Source: Paenibacillus sp. MZ04-78.2 (GTDB taxonomy: Bacteria; Bacillota; Bacilli; Paenibacillales; NBRC-103111). From it: 64,000 nt of DNA. The notes under the pieces were generated by a model. The model was not told where the DNA came from and did not search any database. It worked only from the letters and a program-made list of their open reading frames with translations. This document shows positions 8,216 to 17,253 of the stretch, in pieces (position 1 is the first letter of the stretch; each line of letters begins with the position of its first letter). The stretch spans positions 23,839-87,838 of the forward strand of contig NZ_JANAVJ010000018.1 of assembly GCF_024213375.1 (NCBI RefSeq). Reading direction: 5' to 3'. The translations under genes and the position numbers were made by a program.

Positions 8216-8854
8216 TCACGGAAGCTCGGCATGCTCTACGTAACGTTCTTCTCCATGGATGATCGTCCCTTGACCCTGAGTCAAGTCCGTCATCCACGCG
8301 GCAAATGTATCCGCTTCCTCAACGAGAGGCAGACAGCTCAACGTCACCTTATCGGTGAAAACGGTCTCGCCCATCATCATACCGCGGTTCCGCAGCTCGT
8401 TCTCAACCTTGCCGAGCCACGTATAATCGACCTCCACCAGCACTTCCCGGTGAAGCACCTTATACACCTGCTCCGCCGCGGCAAGCCCGACGACCGCCCC
8501 GTCGGTATAGGCGCGAATCAAGCCGCCCGCCCCTAACATAATGCCCCCAAAATAACGGGTAACGACGACGACGACGTTTTTCAGGCCTTGATTTTTAATC
8601 ACTTCGAGGATCGGCTTCCCCGCCGTCCCGCTCGGCTCCCCGTCGTCGGACGCTTTCTGAATTTCGTCGCGTTCTCCGATCATGTAAGCCGAGCAGTTAT
8701 GCGTGGCGGACCAATGCTCCTTCTTGATGCTTTCGATGAAAGCAACGGCTTCTTCCTCGGTCTCGGCCGGCTTCGCAAACCCGATAAACCGGGATTTCTT
8801 AATGACGATCTCCGCCGAGCCGAATCGCTTAACCGTTCTGTACCGCGTTAACAT
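8216..8854 (-). CDS. yigZ: YigZ/IMPACT-family protein
   Basis: A 212-residue UPF0029 protein matching the usual length (B. subtilis YvyE is similar). The N-terminal domain shows KKSRFIGFAKPAETEEEA, then HNCSAYMIG and SDDGEPSGTAGKPIL, then VVVVTRYFGGIMLGAGGLIR, all family hallmarks. The C-terminal part is the ferredoxin-like DUF1949 domain. Eukaryotic IMPACT relatives act in translation control; the bacterial role is unsettled. I use the ATG at 8854 (MLTRYRTV); an in-frame ATG at 8935 would overlap the pgi terminator. Confidence 0.92.
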   Translation of the reverse strand: MLTRYRTVKRFGSAEIVIKKSRFIGFAKPAETEEEAVAFIESIKKEHWSATHNCSAYMIGERDEIQKASDDGEPSGTAGKPILEVIKNQGLKNVVVVVTRYFGGIMLGAGGLIRAYTDGAVVGLAAAEQVYKVLHREVLVEVDYTWLGKVENELRNRGMMMGETVFTDKVTLSCLPLVEEADTFAAWMTDLTQGQGTIIHGEERYVEHAELP

Positions 8855-8907
8855 GGACGTGTCCTGACGCCTCCTTATCAGGCCGTAGCCTCTGGAACAT
8901 CCGGCGG

Positions 8908-8940
8908 CCGGGATGCCTGCAAAAAAAGCAGCCATCCCGG
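8908..8940 (-). terminator. Terminator after pgi
   Basis: CCGGGATGCCTGC (8908-8920) and GCAGCCATCCCGG (8928-8940) form a 13-bp stem with one mismatch and a loop of seven A (T on the minus strand), 32 bases past the pgi stop. Confidence 0.7.
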
Positions 8941-8971
8941 GGGATGAACCGCTTTTTCCGCGCGCTGCGAG

Positions 8972-10327
8972 TTACTTCGACAATCTGGCCTCGAGCGCAG
9001 CCTTTTCTTTCTCGTAGCCCGGTTTGCCGAGCAGTGCGAACATGTTTTTCTTATATGCCTCCACGCCCGGTTGATCGAACGGGTTGACGCCCAGCAGGTA
9101 ACCGCTGATGCCGCAGGCTTTTTCAAAGAAATAAACCATGTAACCGAATGTATAAGGCGACAGATCGGGCAGCGTGACGATCAGGTTCGGCACTCCACCG
9201 TCCGTATGCGCAAGCATCGTGCCCTCGAACGCCTTTTTATTGACGAAATCCATCGTTTGTCCACTCAGGAAGTTCAAGCCGTCCAGATCCTGCGGATCGG
9301 TGCCGATGGCGATTTGCTCCGACACCTTCTCGACTTGGATGACGGTCTCGAACAAGTTGCGCGAGCCCTCCTGGATGAATTGACCCATGGAATGTAAATC
9401 TGTGGAAAAATCGACCGAAGACGGGTAAATGCCTTTGTTGTCTTTGCCTTCGCTCTCGCCGTACAGCTGCTTCCACCATTCGGAGACGTAGTGCAGCGAC
9501 GGCTCGTAGTTGACGAGAATTTCCGTCGTTTTGCCCTTACGGTACAGCGCATTGCGAACCGCAGCGTATTGGTACGCTTCGTTCTCCTTCAGGTTCGGAT
9601 TGGAATAAGTCTCACGCGCGTCCGCGGCGCCCCGCATCATCGCTTCGATATCCACGCCGGCAGTGGCGATCGGCAGCAGGCCGACGGCGGTCAGCACGGA
9701 ATAGCGGCCGCCCACATCGTCCGGGATGACGAACGTTTCGTAAAGTTCCTCGGTCGCCAGCTTTTTCAGCGCGCCCTTCGCCTGGTCTGTCGTCGCATAG
9801 ATGCGTTCGCGCGCCCCGTCTTTGCCGTACTTCCGCTCAAGCAGCTCGCGGAAAATCCGGAAAGCGATGGCAGGCTCCGTCGTCGTGCCGGATTTGGAGA
9901 TGACGTTGACGGAAATGTCCTTGCCCTCAAGCAGCTGCAACAGATGCGTCACGTAAGTGGAGCTGATGTTCTGGCCGACGAAGTAAATTTCCGGCGTCTT
10001 GCGCTTATCCTTCGGCAGCAGATTGTAGAAGCTGTGGGACAGCATCTCGATCGCCGCTCTGGCCCCAAGATAGGAGCCCCCGATGCCGATGACGACAAGC
10101 GCGTCGGAATTCGATTGAATGCGCTTGGCCGCCTGCTGGATGCGGGCGAATTCTTCTTTATCATAATTGACCGGGAGATCAATCCAACCGAGATAATCGT
10201 TCCCGGCGCCGGTTTTGTCGTGCAATTGATTGTGCGCGGCGGCTACGGCACCCGCCAAGTAATCCACCTCGTGCTGCTGTATGAAGCCAAGAGCCTTGCT
10301 GTAATCAAAACGAAGTTTAGCTCCCAT
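8972..10327 (-). CDS. pgi: Glucose-6-phosphate isomerase
   Basis: A 451-residue cytosolic enzyme interconverting glucose-6-phosphate and fructose-6-phosphate in glycolysis. Family signatures are [15 protein letters not shown] (about residue 77), [15 protein letters not shown] (about 145), and near the C-terminus [20 protein letters not shown] with the catalytic-region lysine of [10 protein letters not shown]. Length equals that of Bacillus Pgi. Start is the ATG at 10327 ([10 protein letters not shown]), with GGGAGGA about ten bases upstream; an in-frame ATG at 10372 is less likely. It appears monocistronic. Confidence 0.96.
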   Translation of the reverse strand: MGAKLRFDYSKALGFIQQHEVDYLAGAVAAAHNQLHDKTGAGNDYLGWIDLPVNYDKEEFARIQQAAKRIQSNSDALVVIGIGGSYLGARAAIEMLSHSFYNLLPKDKRKTPEIYFVGQNISSTYVTHLLQLLEGKDISVNVISKSGTTTEPAIAFRIFRELLERKYGKDGARERIYATTDQAKGALKKLATEELYETFVIPDDVGGRYSVLTAVGLLPIATAGVDIEAMMRGAADARETYSNPNLKENEAYQYAAVRNALYRKGKTTEILVNYEPSLHYVSEWWKQLYGESEGKDNKGIYPSSVDFSTDLHSMGQFIQEGSRNLFETVIQVEKVSEQIAIGTDPQDLDGLNFLSGQTMDFVNKKAFEGTMLAHTDGGVPNLIVTLPDLSPYTFGYMVYFFEKACGISGYLLGVNPFDQPGVEAYKKNMFALLGKPGYEKEKAALEARLSK

Positions 10328-10530
10328 TCCAAATACATCCTCCCGTCCGATTCGTTTTTTTCTCTGTGACATGCGGGTAAGACTTGTCCTTGCTTCGAAT
10401 CGAAGCTTTGGTCGTACGGTAACACATTAAATTCCTATAGTGTATAGAATACTTTACTTTCTAGCCGAAACGCAAGAGAACAATTCACAGCTTCCTGGCA
10501 AAATGTTAAAATACAGGCGAGAGGTGATGG

Positions 10531-11802
10531 ATGAACATGAAAACGGTCGGGTTTATCGGACTGGGCACCATGGGCAAACCTATGGCTGCCAATTTGATCC
10601 AAAAAGGTTTTCGCGTGAACGTTTACAACCGGACGGCGGACAAAGCGCAGGAGCTTGTCGCCCTCGGCGCCGCACAGGCGGCAAGCCCCGCCGAAGCCGC
10701 GAAAGAAGCGGACGTCATCGTCACCATGCTGAGCAACGATCAGGTCGTTCTGGACAGCTTGTTCGGCGAGAACGGACTGGCTCACAGCCTGCGTCCCGGA
10801 CAAGCCGTAATCGATTGCAGCACGGTCTCCCCCGCGACGAGCCGCAAAATTTACGACGAGTTGGCCTCGCATCTGGTCGATTTCCTGGATGCGCCGGTAA
10901 CGGGCAGCAAGCCTGCGGCCGAAAACGGCACGCTCGTCTTCATGGTCGGCGGGCAGGAAGAAACGCTGGACACGCAGCGCGACGTCTTCGAAGCGATGGG
11001 CAGCAAAATCGTCTACATGGGGCCAAGCGGCTCCGGGTCCTACGCGAAGCTTGCGCATAATACGATGGTCGGCATCAATGCGCTCGGGCTAATGGAGGGC
11101 TTGTCCATGGTGACCAAAGCCGGTCTCGATCCGGAAAGCTTCCTGAGCATCGTCCTTGCCGGCGGCGCGAACAGCAGACAAGCCGAGCTGAAAGGCTCTA
11201 AAATCGTAAGCCGCGATTTCAGCAACCAGTTCTCGACCAAGCTCATGCTGAAAGACTTGTTGCTCGCCGGAGACGTGGCCGACGGGTTCCAGATGCCTTC
11301 GCCGATGCTCCGCGCCGCTACGGGCCTGTTCCAGATGGGCCTTGCCAAAGGCCTCGGAGAAGACGATTTGTGCTCGGTCATCCAATGCTATGAGGATTGG
11401 ATGCACATGCAGGTCAGAAGCCGGGACAAGTCTCCCGGAGTCACGACCGAACGCCGCCGCAACGCGCGCATTCGGCTCGACATTAAGCTGCATTTATCCG
11501 TCTACCAATGGGAGCAGGAAGGCTCCTTCTCCGGGCAGCTGATCGAAGGCTCGCTGGTCGACCTGTCGGAGAGCGGCATCCGCATCGTCTCGTCGTTCCC
11601 GCTCGCCCGCGATATGTTCATCGTGCTTCACTTTCCGAAGGAAGCGGACCTGCCGCCGATCACGGCGCGCATCATCCGCATTGATCCGGACAACGGGCTG
11701 TTCCGCTACGGCTGCATGCTGTCGGGACTGTCGCCGTACGTGCGGCTCAAGCTGGAGGAATACATCCGCGTCCGCTCGGAAGAGCAAGCTTCGCAAGCCT
11801 GA
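10531..11802 (+). CDS. Beta-hydroxyacid dehydrogenase fused to a PilZ domain
   Basis: A 423-residue protein. Residues 1-290 are a complete 3-hydroxyisobutyrate/tartronate-semialdehyde-reductase-type dehydrogenase: GFIGLGTMGKPMA dinucleotide loop, VYNRT (the R favours NADP), DAPVTGSKPAA substrate loop, and the catalytic lysine in GSYAKLAHNTM. From residue 307 a PilZ domain follows: ERRRNARIRL (RxxxR-type start), LVDLSESGIRI (D/NxSxxG) and FRYGCMLSGLS. PilZ domains bind cyclic di-GMP. No frame change separates the parts. Start ATG at 10531 after GAGGTGAT; the ATG at 10537 is possible. A single gene ending at the 11814 terminator. Confidence 0.9.
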   Translation: MNMKTVGFIGLGTMGKPMAANLIQKGFRVNVYNRTADKAQELVALGAAQAASPAEAAKEADVIVTMLSNDQVVLDSLFGENGLAHSLRPGQAVIDCSTVSPATSRKIYDELASHLVDFLDAPVTGSKPAAENGTLVFMVGGQEETLDTQRDVFEAMGSKIVYMGPSGSGSYAKLAHNTMVGINALGLMEGLSMVTKAGLDPESFLSIVLAGGANSRQAELKGSKIVSRDFSNQFSTKLMLKDLLLAGDVADGFQMPSPMLRAATGLFQMGLAKGLGEDDLCSVIQCYEDWMHMQVRSRDKSPGVTTERRRNARIRLDIKLHLSVYQWEQEGSFSGQLIEGSLVDLSESGIRIVSSFPLARDMFIVLHFPKEADLPPITARIIRIDPDNGLFRYGCMLSGLSPYVRLKLEEYIRVRSEEQASQA

Positions 11803-11813
11803 TTCCGTTTTTG

Positions 11814-11870
11814 AAAAAACCCCGCATCGGCCTATCTGGTACGTTTTACCAGGTCGGGTGTGCGGGGTTT
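11814..11870. terminator. Convergent terminator between the dehydrogenase-PilZ gene and ppnP
   Basis: AAACCCCGCA (11817-11826) pairs with TGCGGGGTTT (11861-11870), enclosing a second hairpin CTGGTA/TACCAG (11836-11851). A and T runs on both sides suit both strands. Confidence 0.85.
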
Positions 11871-11878
11871 GCTTTTCG

Positions 11879-12196
11879 TTATTCGCTAATGTAGGAGCAG
11901 CAGTAGTCCGTCACCGTGCGGACATCCAGCTTGAACTTGGCGCCTGCCGGCACCGTAAATTCGCCTGTTCCGTTAATTTCCAGCCATTCGCTGGCGCCGG
12001 GCAGCAGTACCTTCAGCTCCCCCGCTTGAATCTCCATAATTTCCTTCGTATCCGTACCGAACTCATACTCGCCGGGCAGCATAATGCCAAGCGTTTTTTT
12101 CGTTCCGTCCGCAAAAATCACCGTGCGGCTGGTCACTTTGCCGTCGAAATAGATGTTGGCTTTCTTCACTGCGGTAACATTCTCAAATTGCGACAT
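11879..12196 (-). CDS. ppnP: Pyrimidine/purine nucleoside phosphorylase (YaiE/PpnP family)
   Basis: A 105-residue single-domain cupin. The pattern [20 protein letters not shown], then [12 protein letters not shown], then [16 protein letters not shown] and [13 protein letters not shown] is that of PpnP, which cleaves many nucleosides with phosphate to base and ribose-1-phosphate. I use the ATG at 12196; an upstream in-frame ATG at 12247 adds a serine-rich stretch not seen in the family. It lies just downstream of tkt on the same strand (99 bases), so ribose-phosphate released here could feed the pentose-phosphate pathway; co-transcription is possible. Confidence 0.9.
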   Translation of the reverse strand: MSQFENVTAVKKANIYFDGKVTSRTVIFADGTKKTLGIMLPGEYEFGTDTKEIMEIQAGELKVLLPGASEWLEINGTGEFTVPAGAKFKLDVRTVTDYCCSYISE

Positions 12197-12295
12197 GGAC
12201 CGATTTCCCTCTTTCTCATCTGAACCAACCGCGGACGGTGCGCTCATCCGCCACCGCCCGCTGCCGTTCGTCGTCTATTGTTCAACGCCCAATTC

Positions 12296-14299
12296 TTATT
12301 TCAGCAAAGCTTTCACACGAGCTGCCACATTGTCCACCGTGAAGCCGTATTCGCGGATGACAACCGGACCTGGAGCGGATGCGCCGAATTTGTCGATGCC
12401 GAGCACATCGCCTTGCTCGCCGACGTAGCGCTCCCAGCCGAACGAATGACCCATTTCAACCGCCAGACGCGCTTTCACCTCCGGCAAAATGACGGAATCC
12501 TTGTACTCCTGCGGCTGCTTGTCGAACAGCTCCCAGCTCGGCATGCTGATCACGCGAACCGCGATGCCTTCTTCCGCCAACTGCTTTTGCGCGCCCAGCG
12601 CAAGCTGCACTTCCGTCCCCGTTGCGATAATTTGCGCCTGCGGCTTGCCACCAGCTGCGTCGGACAAGACGTACGCGCCGCGGTCGACAGCGCCGTTCGT
12701 CGTGCCTTCCAGCGTCGGAGCCGCCTGCCGGGAGAAGATCAAGGCGACAGGGCCTTTTTTGTTCTCAACAGCGTAGCGCCAAGCCGCTGCCGTTTCCGGA
12801 CCGTCCGCCGGACGAAGAACCGTCACGCCCGGAATAACACGCAGCGCGGCAAGCTGCTCGATCGGCTCGTGGGTCGGGCCGTCTTCCCCGACGCCGATGC
12901 TGTCATGCGTGAATACGTAGATCGCCGGCACGCTCATGATCGACGCCAGACGAATCGCCGGACGCAAGTAGTCGGAGAAGACGAAGAACGTTCCGCAGAA
13001 CACTCTCACGCCGCCGTGCAGCAGCATGCCGTTTGTAGCCGCGCCCATCCCGAATTCGCGCACGCCGAAGTAGATGTTGCGGCCGCTGTAATCTTTAGCC
13101 GTCAGTACGCCGAGATCCTTCATGTGCGTCATGGTCGAAGACTCCAGGTCGGCGGAGCCGCCGACGAGCCACGGCACGTTTTTGGCAATCGCATTCAGCA
13201 CCGTACCGGAAGCCGTACGGGTACCCTTGTCCGCCGAAACGTCGGACGGGATGTCCTTGTCCCAGCCCGCCGGCAGCTCGCCGCTTTCGGCCGCTTGGAA
13301 CTGCTTCGCCAGCTCCGGATGCGCCTTGGCATATTCGGCAACCAATTGCTTCCAAGCGTCGTGCGCTTGAACTCCCTTGCTTTTCACGTCGGCGAAATGC
13401 TGGCGCACTTCGTCCGGCACATGGAAGTGCTGCGCTTCGTCCCAGCCGTACGCTTGCTTGGTCAGCACGACTTCGTCCACGCCGAGCGGGGAACCGTGCG
13501 GGCCCACATGGCCGCCTTTGCCCGCTTTGTTCGGGCTGCCGTAGCCGATGACCGTCTTCACTTCGATCAGCGCCGGGCGGTAATCCGCCTGCGCCTCCAG
13601 CACCGCTTTGTGGATCGCCTCCAGATCGTTGCCGTCCTCGACGCGCAGCACCTGCCAGCCGTAGCCTTCAAAGCGCTGGGCGACATTCTCGGAGAACGAC
13701 AGATTCAGCTCGCCGTCCAGCGAAATATCGTTCGAATCGTACAGTACGATCAGCTTGCCGAGCTTCAAATGGCCGGCAAGCGAAGCGGACTCCGACGAGA
13801 TGCCTTCCATCAGGTCGCCGTCGCCGCAAATGGCATATGTATAATGATCGATGACACGGTATTGTTCACGATTGTAAACGGCTGCAAGATGCGCTTCCGC
13901 CATCGCCATCCCCACCGCCATGCCGAGGCCTTGACCGAGCGGTCCCGTCGTCGCGTCGACGCCCGGTGTGTGGCCCACTTCCGGATGTCCCGGTGTCAGG
14001 CTGCCCCATTGGCGAAACTGCTTCAGCTCTTCCATCGGCAGGTCGTAGCCGGAGAGGTGGAGCAGGCTGTACAGCAGCATCGAACCGTGGCCCGCAGACA
14101 GCACGAAACGGTCGCGGTTGATCCACGTCGGCTGATCCGGGTTGTGATTCATCAGCTTCGCAAAGAGCTCATAGCCCATCGGCGCGGCTCCCATCGGCAT
14201 CCCGGGATGTCCGGATTTGGCTTTTTCAATCGCGTCGATGGAAAGCGTGCGGATCGTGTCCACGGAGAGTTGTTCGATCGTCTTGTTAGATACCGTCAT
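12296..14299 (-). CDS. tkt: Transketolase
   Basis: A 667-residue thiamine-diphosphate enzyme of the pentose-phosphate pathway, the same length as B. subtilis Tkt. Visible motifs: [18 protein letters not shown] at the N-terminus, the ThDP/Mg motif [19 protein letters not shown] with YDSNDIS, the GSADLESST pyrimidine-domain segment, and [19 protein letters not shown]. The ATG at 14299 has a full AGGAGG six bases upstream; the open frame extends further to 14524 without a ribosome site. It transfers two-carbon units between ketose and aldose phosphates in the cytosol. Confidence 0.97.
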   Translation of the reverse strand: MTVSNKTIEQLSVDTIRTLSIDAIEKAKSGHPGMPMGAAPMGYELFAKLMNHNPDQPTWINRDRFVLSAGHGSMLLYSLLHLSGYDLPMEELKQFRQWGSLTPGHPEVGHTPGVDATTGPLGQGLGMAVGMAMAEAHLAAVYNREQYRVIDHYTYAICGDGDLMEGISSESASLAGHLKLGKLIVLYDSNDISLDGELNLSFSENVAQRFEGYGWQVLRVEDGNDLEAIHKAVLEAQADYRPALIEVKTVIGYGSPNKAGKGGHVGPHGSPLGVDEVVLTKQAYGWDEAQHFHVPDEVRQHFADVKSKGVQAHDAWKQLVAEYAKAHPELAKQFQAAESGELPAGWDKDIPSDVSADKGTRTASGTVLNAIAKNVPWLVGGSADLESSTMTHMKDLGVLTAKDYSGRNIYFGVREFGMGAATNGMLLHGGVRVFCGTFFVFSDYLRPAIRLASIMSVPAIYVFTHDSIGVGEDGPTHEPIEQLAALRVIPGVTVLRPADGPETAAAWRYAVENKKGPVALIFSRQAAPTLEGTTNGAVDRGAYVLSDAAGGKPQAQIIATGTEVQLALGAQKQLAEEGIAVRVISMPSWELFDKQPQEYKDSVILPEVKARLAVEMGHSFGWERYVGEQGDVLGIDKFGASAPGPVVIREYGFTVDNVAARVKALLK

Positions 14300-14575
14300 T
14301 GTGATCCTCCTAATTATCGATCTTCTTTTGATTAGTAGTGTGGTAAAGCTCTGTTCCGCCTTCGCGCGAAAGCGCCAGGCTTCGCGTGACCCAGTAAACA
14401 AAAGGGTTGTTAACGTTTGCATTACTACCTGCTCGCTTTGGAGTGCTTGCTTTATTGTACCACCCTCCGTTTCAGTTTGCCATATCCAACCCGTGAACAT
14501 GCTTTGAAAACTCATTTCGCACATTTTTTGGAGCGTTTCACTCTTGCTGGATGAACAGGCGGCCAGGGTACCTTT

Positions 14576-15202
14576 TTATCCGCCGGAAGTTCTATTGTCA
14601 ATCAGTACCGGGCGGGGACCCAGCAGTTCTTTGGCTCCGTTCATCACTAAGGGCATAGTCTGTTTAACGAATGATTCCGCACTTATCAGACGCCCCTCAT
14701 TGTTCCAAGCATAGGCTGCCCCATACATCCCCCAACTTAAGATGAGGGAAGCTGTATTTAAGAATTGCGCGTTTGGACTCGAAAGCATCTTGTCTTTGTC
14801 TACAAAGGAAAGAATTATCGTTTGAATTTTTTCCTTTATTTGGACTTCGAATACAGGTCCAAGCGGTTTATAGCTTCTTTTGCACATCGTGCTTAGATCC
14901 TTGTGAAAATCGCATATACCCAGAAAAATACTCTCAATTGTTTCTTCATTTAATATTTCGTGACCGCTTATTCTACGATTTATGATTGTCATAAAAGATT
15001 CCGTTAATCTGGACTCAAGAATTTCGAATTTATCTGCAAAGTGCGCATAAAAAGTCGCTCTGTTAACAGTAGCCCGATCTGCAATATCCCTAACGGTTAT
15101 CGATTCAAAGTCTTTTTCTTGAATTAATGAAGCAAAAGCGTCTTGAAGAAGTCGCCGTGTACGTATCACACGAGGATCAGCTTCATTCTTTTTAAATGTC
15201 AT
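14576..15202 (-). CDS. TetR/AcrR-family regulator, divergent from a nitroreductase gene
   Basis: A 208-residue protein. Helix-turn-helix residues 12-60: RTRRLLQDAFASLIQEKDFE, then ITVRDIADRATVNRATFYAH. The remaining part is of the TetR C-terminal type, with a late FLNTASLILSWGMYGAAYAW helix. The ATG at 15202 follows GGGAGG with eight bases between. It is divergent from a nitroreductase gene with a 189-base shared region full of GTTGT/ACAAC half-sites, so it very probably represses both itself and that enzyme. The coding sequence is more AT-rich than the genes on either side. Confidence 0.9.
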   Translation of the reverse strand: MTFKKNEADPRVIRTRRLLQDAFASLIQEKDFESITVRDIADRATVNRATFYAHFADKFEILESRLTESFMTIINRRISGHEILNEETIESIFLGICDFHKDLSTMCKRSYKPLGPVFEVQIKEKIQTIILSFVDKDKMLSSPNAQFLNTASLILSWGMYGAAYAWNNEGRLISAESFVKQTMPLVMNGAKELLGPRPVLIDNRTSGG

Positions 15203-15241
15203 GGTGAAGACCTCCCCAATAAAACGACATTATGGAAACGG

Positions 15242-15343
15242 TGTTGTCTATACAACAATTTATGGATATTGATGATTGCGCACCATTCGGTTGTTATTAT
15301 AACATATCAATACAACAAGTGTTGTTCAAACAACTAATGTTGT
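15242..15343. promoter_or_regulatory. Array of GTTGT-N4-ACAAC operator half-sites (TetR target)
   Basis: TGTTGT-CTAT-ACAACA lies at 15242-15257. ACAAC (15312), GTTGT (15321), ACAAC (15330) and GTTGT (15339) follow each other at exact 9-base steps, making overlapping palindromes with 4-base spacers. A weaker copy GTTGT-TATT-ATAAC is at 15290-15303. The repeated half-site, its symmetry and its place between a TetR gene and its divergent neighbour point to operators. Confidence 0.75.
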
Positions 15344-15391
15344 ATTGACACAAAATGCTGAATGCCGCTTTTCCAAAAGGAGGAGAGAACC

Positions 15392-16054
15392 ATGTCGGTT
15401 TCACAACCGTCGCAAACGCTGGAGCAACAACTTTTTTTTGATGTCATTCGAGAACGGCGGTCGGTTCGGAGCTATGATCCCGAGGTCAAGATTTCGCAGG
15501 AGGAATTGACAGAACTATTGCGGCAAGCCACGCTGGCTCCTTCAGCCGCTAACCTGCAGCCGTGGCGGTTTCTCGTTATCGACTCGCCGGAGCTGAAGCA
15601 GAAGCTGCTTCCGATCACATTCAATCAACAGCAAGTGGTCGAGGCTTCGGCTGTCATCGCCGTTCTTGGAGACCTCGAGAACATCCGGATGGCCGAGAAG
15701 ATTTACGGCCAGGCTGTCGATGCGGGCTTCATGCCTGCGGATACGGCAAAATCGATGGTTGAACGCTATACCGGCATGTATTCGAGCATGCCGCCCGAGG
15801 CTATCCGCCAAATCATTTATACCGATGGCGGGCTAGTATCGATGCAACTTATGCTTATTGCCCGCGCCAAAGGCTACGATACGGTGCCGATGGCCGGCTA
15901 CGACAAACAACAGTTCATGGAAGCTTTCCGCATATCAGACCAGTACGTTCCGGTTATGCTGATCGCCATCGGCAAGGCGGCGAAGCCCGGTCATCCGACA
16001 GTGAGGCTGGCGGTTGATGATGTAGCTTTTTTTAACGAAATGCCTAAGGAATAA
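15392..16054 (+). CDS. Nitroreductase-family oxidoreductase
   Basis: A 220-residue FMN-dependent nitroreductase-like enzyme. Motifs: IRERRSVRSYDPEVKIS at the N-terminus (FMN phosphate contact), LAPSAANLQPWRFLVI, the middle GGLVSMQLMLIARAKGYDTV segment and the C-terminal VPVMLIAIGKAAKPGHPTVR. Such enzymes reduce nitro compounds or quinones with NAD(P)H; the true substrate is unknown. Start ATG at 15392, with AAAGGAGGAG upstream. The divergent TetR and the operator array suggest induction by a toxic or aromatic ligand. It ends in a strong terminator. Confidence 0.92.
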   Translation: MSVSQPSQTLEQQLFFDVIRERRSVRSYDPEVKISQEELTELLRQATLAPSAANLQPWRFLVIDSPELKQKLLPITFNQQQVVEASAVIAVLGDLENIRMAEKIYGQAVDAGFMPADTAKSMVERYTGMYSSMPPEAIRQIIYTDGGLVSMQLMLIARAKGYDTVPMAGYDKQQFMEAFRISDQYVPVMLIAIGKAAKPGHPTVRLAVDDVAFFNEMPKE

Positions 16055-16059
16055 CAAAA

Positions 16060-16111
16060 TGTAAAAGACCTTTGCATCCGCATAAACAACGGCGAGCTAA
16101 GGTCTTTTACA
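16060..16111 (+). terminator. Terminator after the nitroreductase
   Basis: TGTAAAAGACCTT (16060-16072) pairs with AAGGTCTTTTACA (16099-16111). Confidence 0.8.
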
Positions 16112-16246
16112 GGTTCTGCGTATCAGATACCAAATGATCCAACCGTTCGACGTTCATTCTCAGCGCTCCCCTCCCTTATCCTCTCCGTCTATCCTACCGT
16201 TTTCCGGCGGGGAAATCGACTTTTCGCCGTACTCTCCATCAGACTA

Positions 16247-16290
16247 TAAAAAAGCGAAAGCCACCGCAATCCCTCCCGGAAAGCGTGGCT
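16247..16290 (-). terminator. Terminator after purU
   Basis: On the minus strand AGCCAC ... GTGGCT (complements at 16285-16290 and 16259-16264) forms a stem, followed by a short spacer and six T (complement of the A run near 16248-16253). Confidence 0.6.
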
Positions 16291-16316
16291 CCTCACTCTT
16301 TATTTTCAATATGCGA

Positions 16317-17210
16317 TTAACTGAACACTACCGTTTTATTCTGATGCACGATGACCCGGTCCTCGATGTGCCAGTTGACGGCGCGCGCCAGTACCGTGCG
16401 CTCGATATGGCGGCCGATCCGCTTCAAATCCTCCACATTGTCACGGTGGCTTACACGCTGGACGTCCTGCTCGATAATCGGTCCGCCGTCCAGCTCCTCC
16501 GTGACGTAATGCGCGGTAGCGCCGATAATTTTCACGCCGCGGTTGTACGCCTGCGCATACGGCTTGCCGCCCACGAAGGCCGGAAGGAACGAGTGATGAA
16601 TATTGATGATTTTGTTCGGAAAGCTCTCGATAAATTTCGGCGAAATAATCTGCATATAACGGGCCAAAATGACGACGTCCACTTGACCGCTAACCAGTTC
16701 AAGCTGCCGCTTCTCCGCCTCCGCTTTCGTATCGGACGTGACCGGAATATGATGGTACGGAATGCCGAGCGGCTCCACCAGCCCGCGCATATTGTCGTGG
16801 TTGCTGATGACCATCGCGATATCGGCATCCAGGTCGCCCGACTGCCAGTGCCACAGCAGCTCCAGCAGGCAGTGATCTTCCTTCGAGACGAAAATCGCGA
16901 GCCGCTTCTTACGGCTTGCCCGGGTGATACTCCACTTCATGTTGAATTCGGCGGCGACCACGGCAAAGTCGGCCTTCAACTGCTCACGGCGCTCATCCAG
17001 ATTAGCCAGATCGAACTCGATCCGAATGAAGAACAGCCCTCCCTCCGGGTCCATCGTGTATTGATCGGACTGCACGATGTTAGCGCCGTGCTCGTACAGG
17101 AAGCGGGATACCGCAGCCACGATACCGGGGCGGTCCGGGCAGGACACGAGCATCCGCGCCCGATTCGTCAAATTCGTGCTTTTCGATTTGGAAGTAACGT
17201 TCGAAACCAT
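16317..17210 (-). CDS. purU: Formyltetrahydrofolate deformylase
   Basis: A 297-residue enzyme that hydrolyses 10-formyl-tetrahydrofolate to formate and tetrahydrofolate. Residues 18-95 are an ACT regulatory domain (LVSCPDRPGIVAAVSRFLYE, then QYTMDPEGGLFF). The hydrolase domain shows MVISNHDNMRGLVE, then ILARYMQIISP and the catalytic NIHHSFLPAFVGGKPYAQA, then GATAHYVTEELDGGPII. Start ATG at 17210, with AAGGAGAT upstream. It lies 43 bases after nfo on the same strand, so the two are probably co-transcribed. Confidence 0.95.
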   Translation of the reverse strand: MVSNVTSKSKSTNLTNRARMLVSCPDRPGIVAAVSRFLYEHGANIVQSDQYTMDPEGGLFFIRIEFDLANLDERREQLKADFAVVAAEFNMKWSITRASRKKRLAIFVSKEDHCLLELLWHWQSGDLDADIAMVISNHDNMRGLVEPLGIPYHHIPVTSDTKAEAEKRQLELVSGQVDVVILARYMQIISPKFIESFPNKIINIHHSFLPAFVGGKPYAQAYNRGVKIIGATAHYVTEELDGGPIIEQDVQRVSHRDNVEDLKRIGRHIERTVLARAVNWHIEDRVIVHQNKTVVFS

Positions 17211-17253
17211 GCGTTGTTGATCTCCTTCGTAGTCAAAGCATAGAATGTCTATT

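Noticed and set aside
12278..14335. A 685-residue plus-strand open frame
   Set aside because: It lies entirely opposite the transketolase gene, has no ribosome site, and its His/Arg/Val-rich composition is that of a shadow frame in GC-rich sequence.
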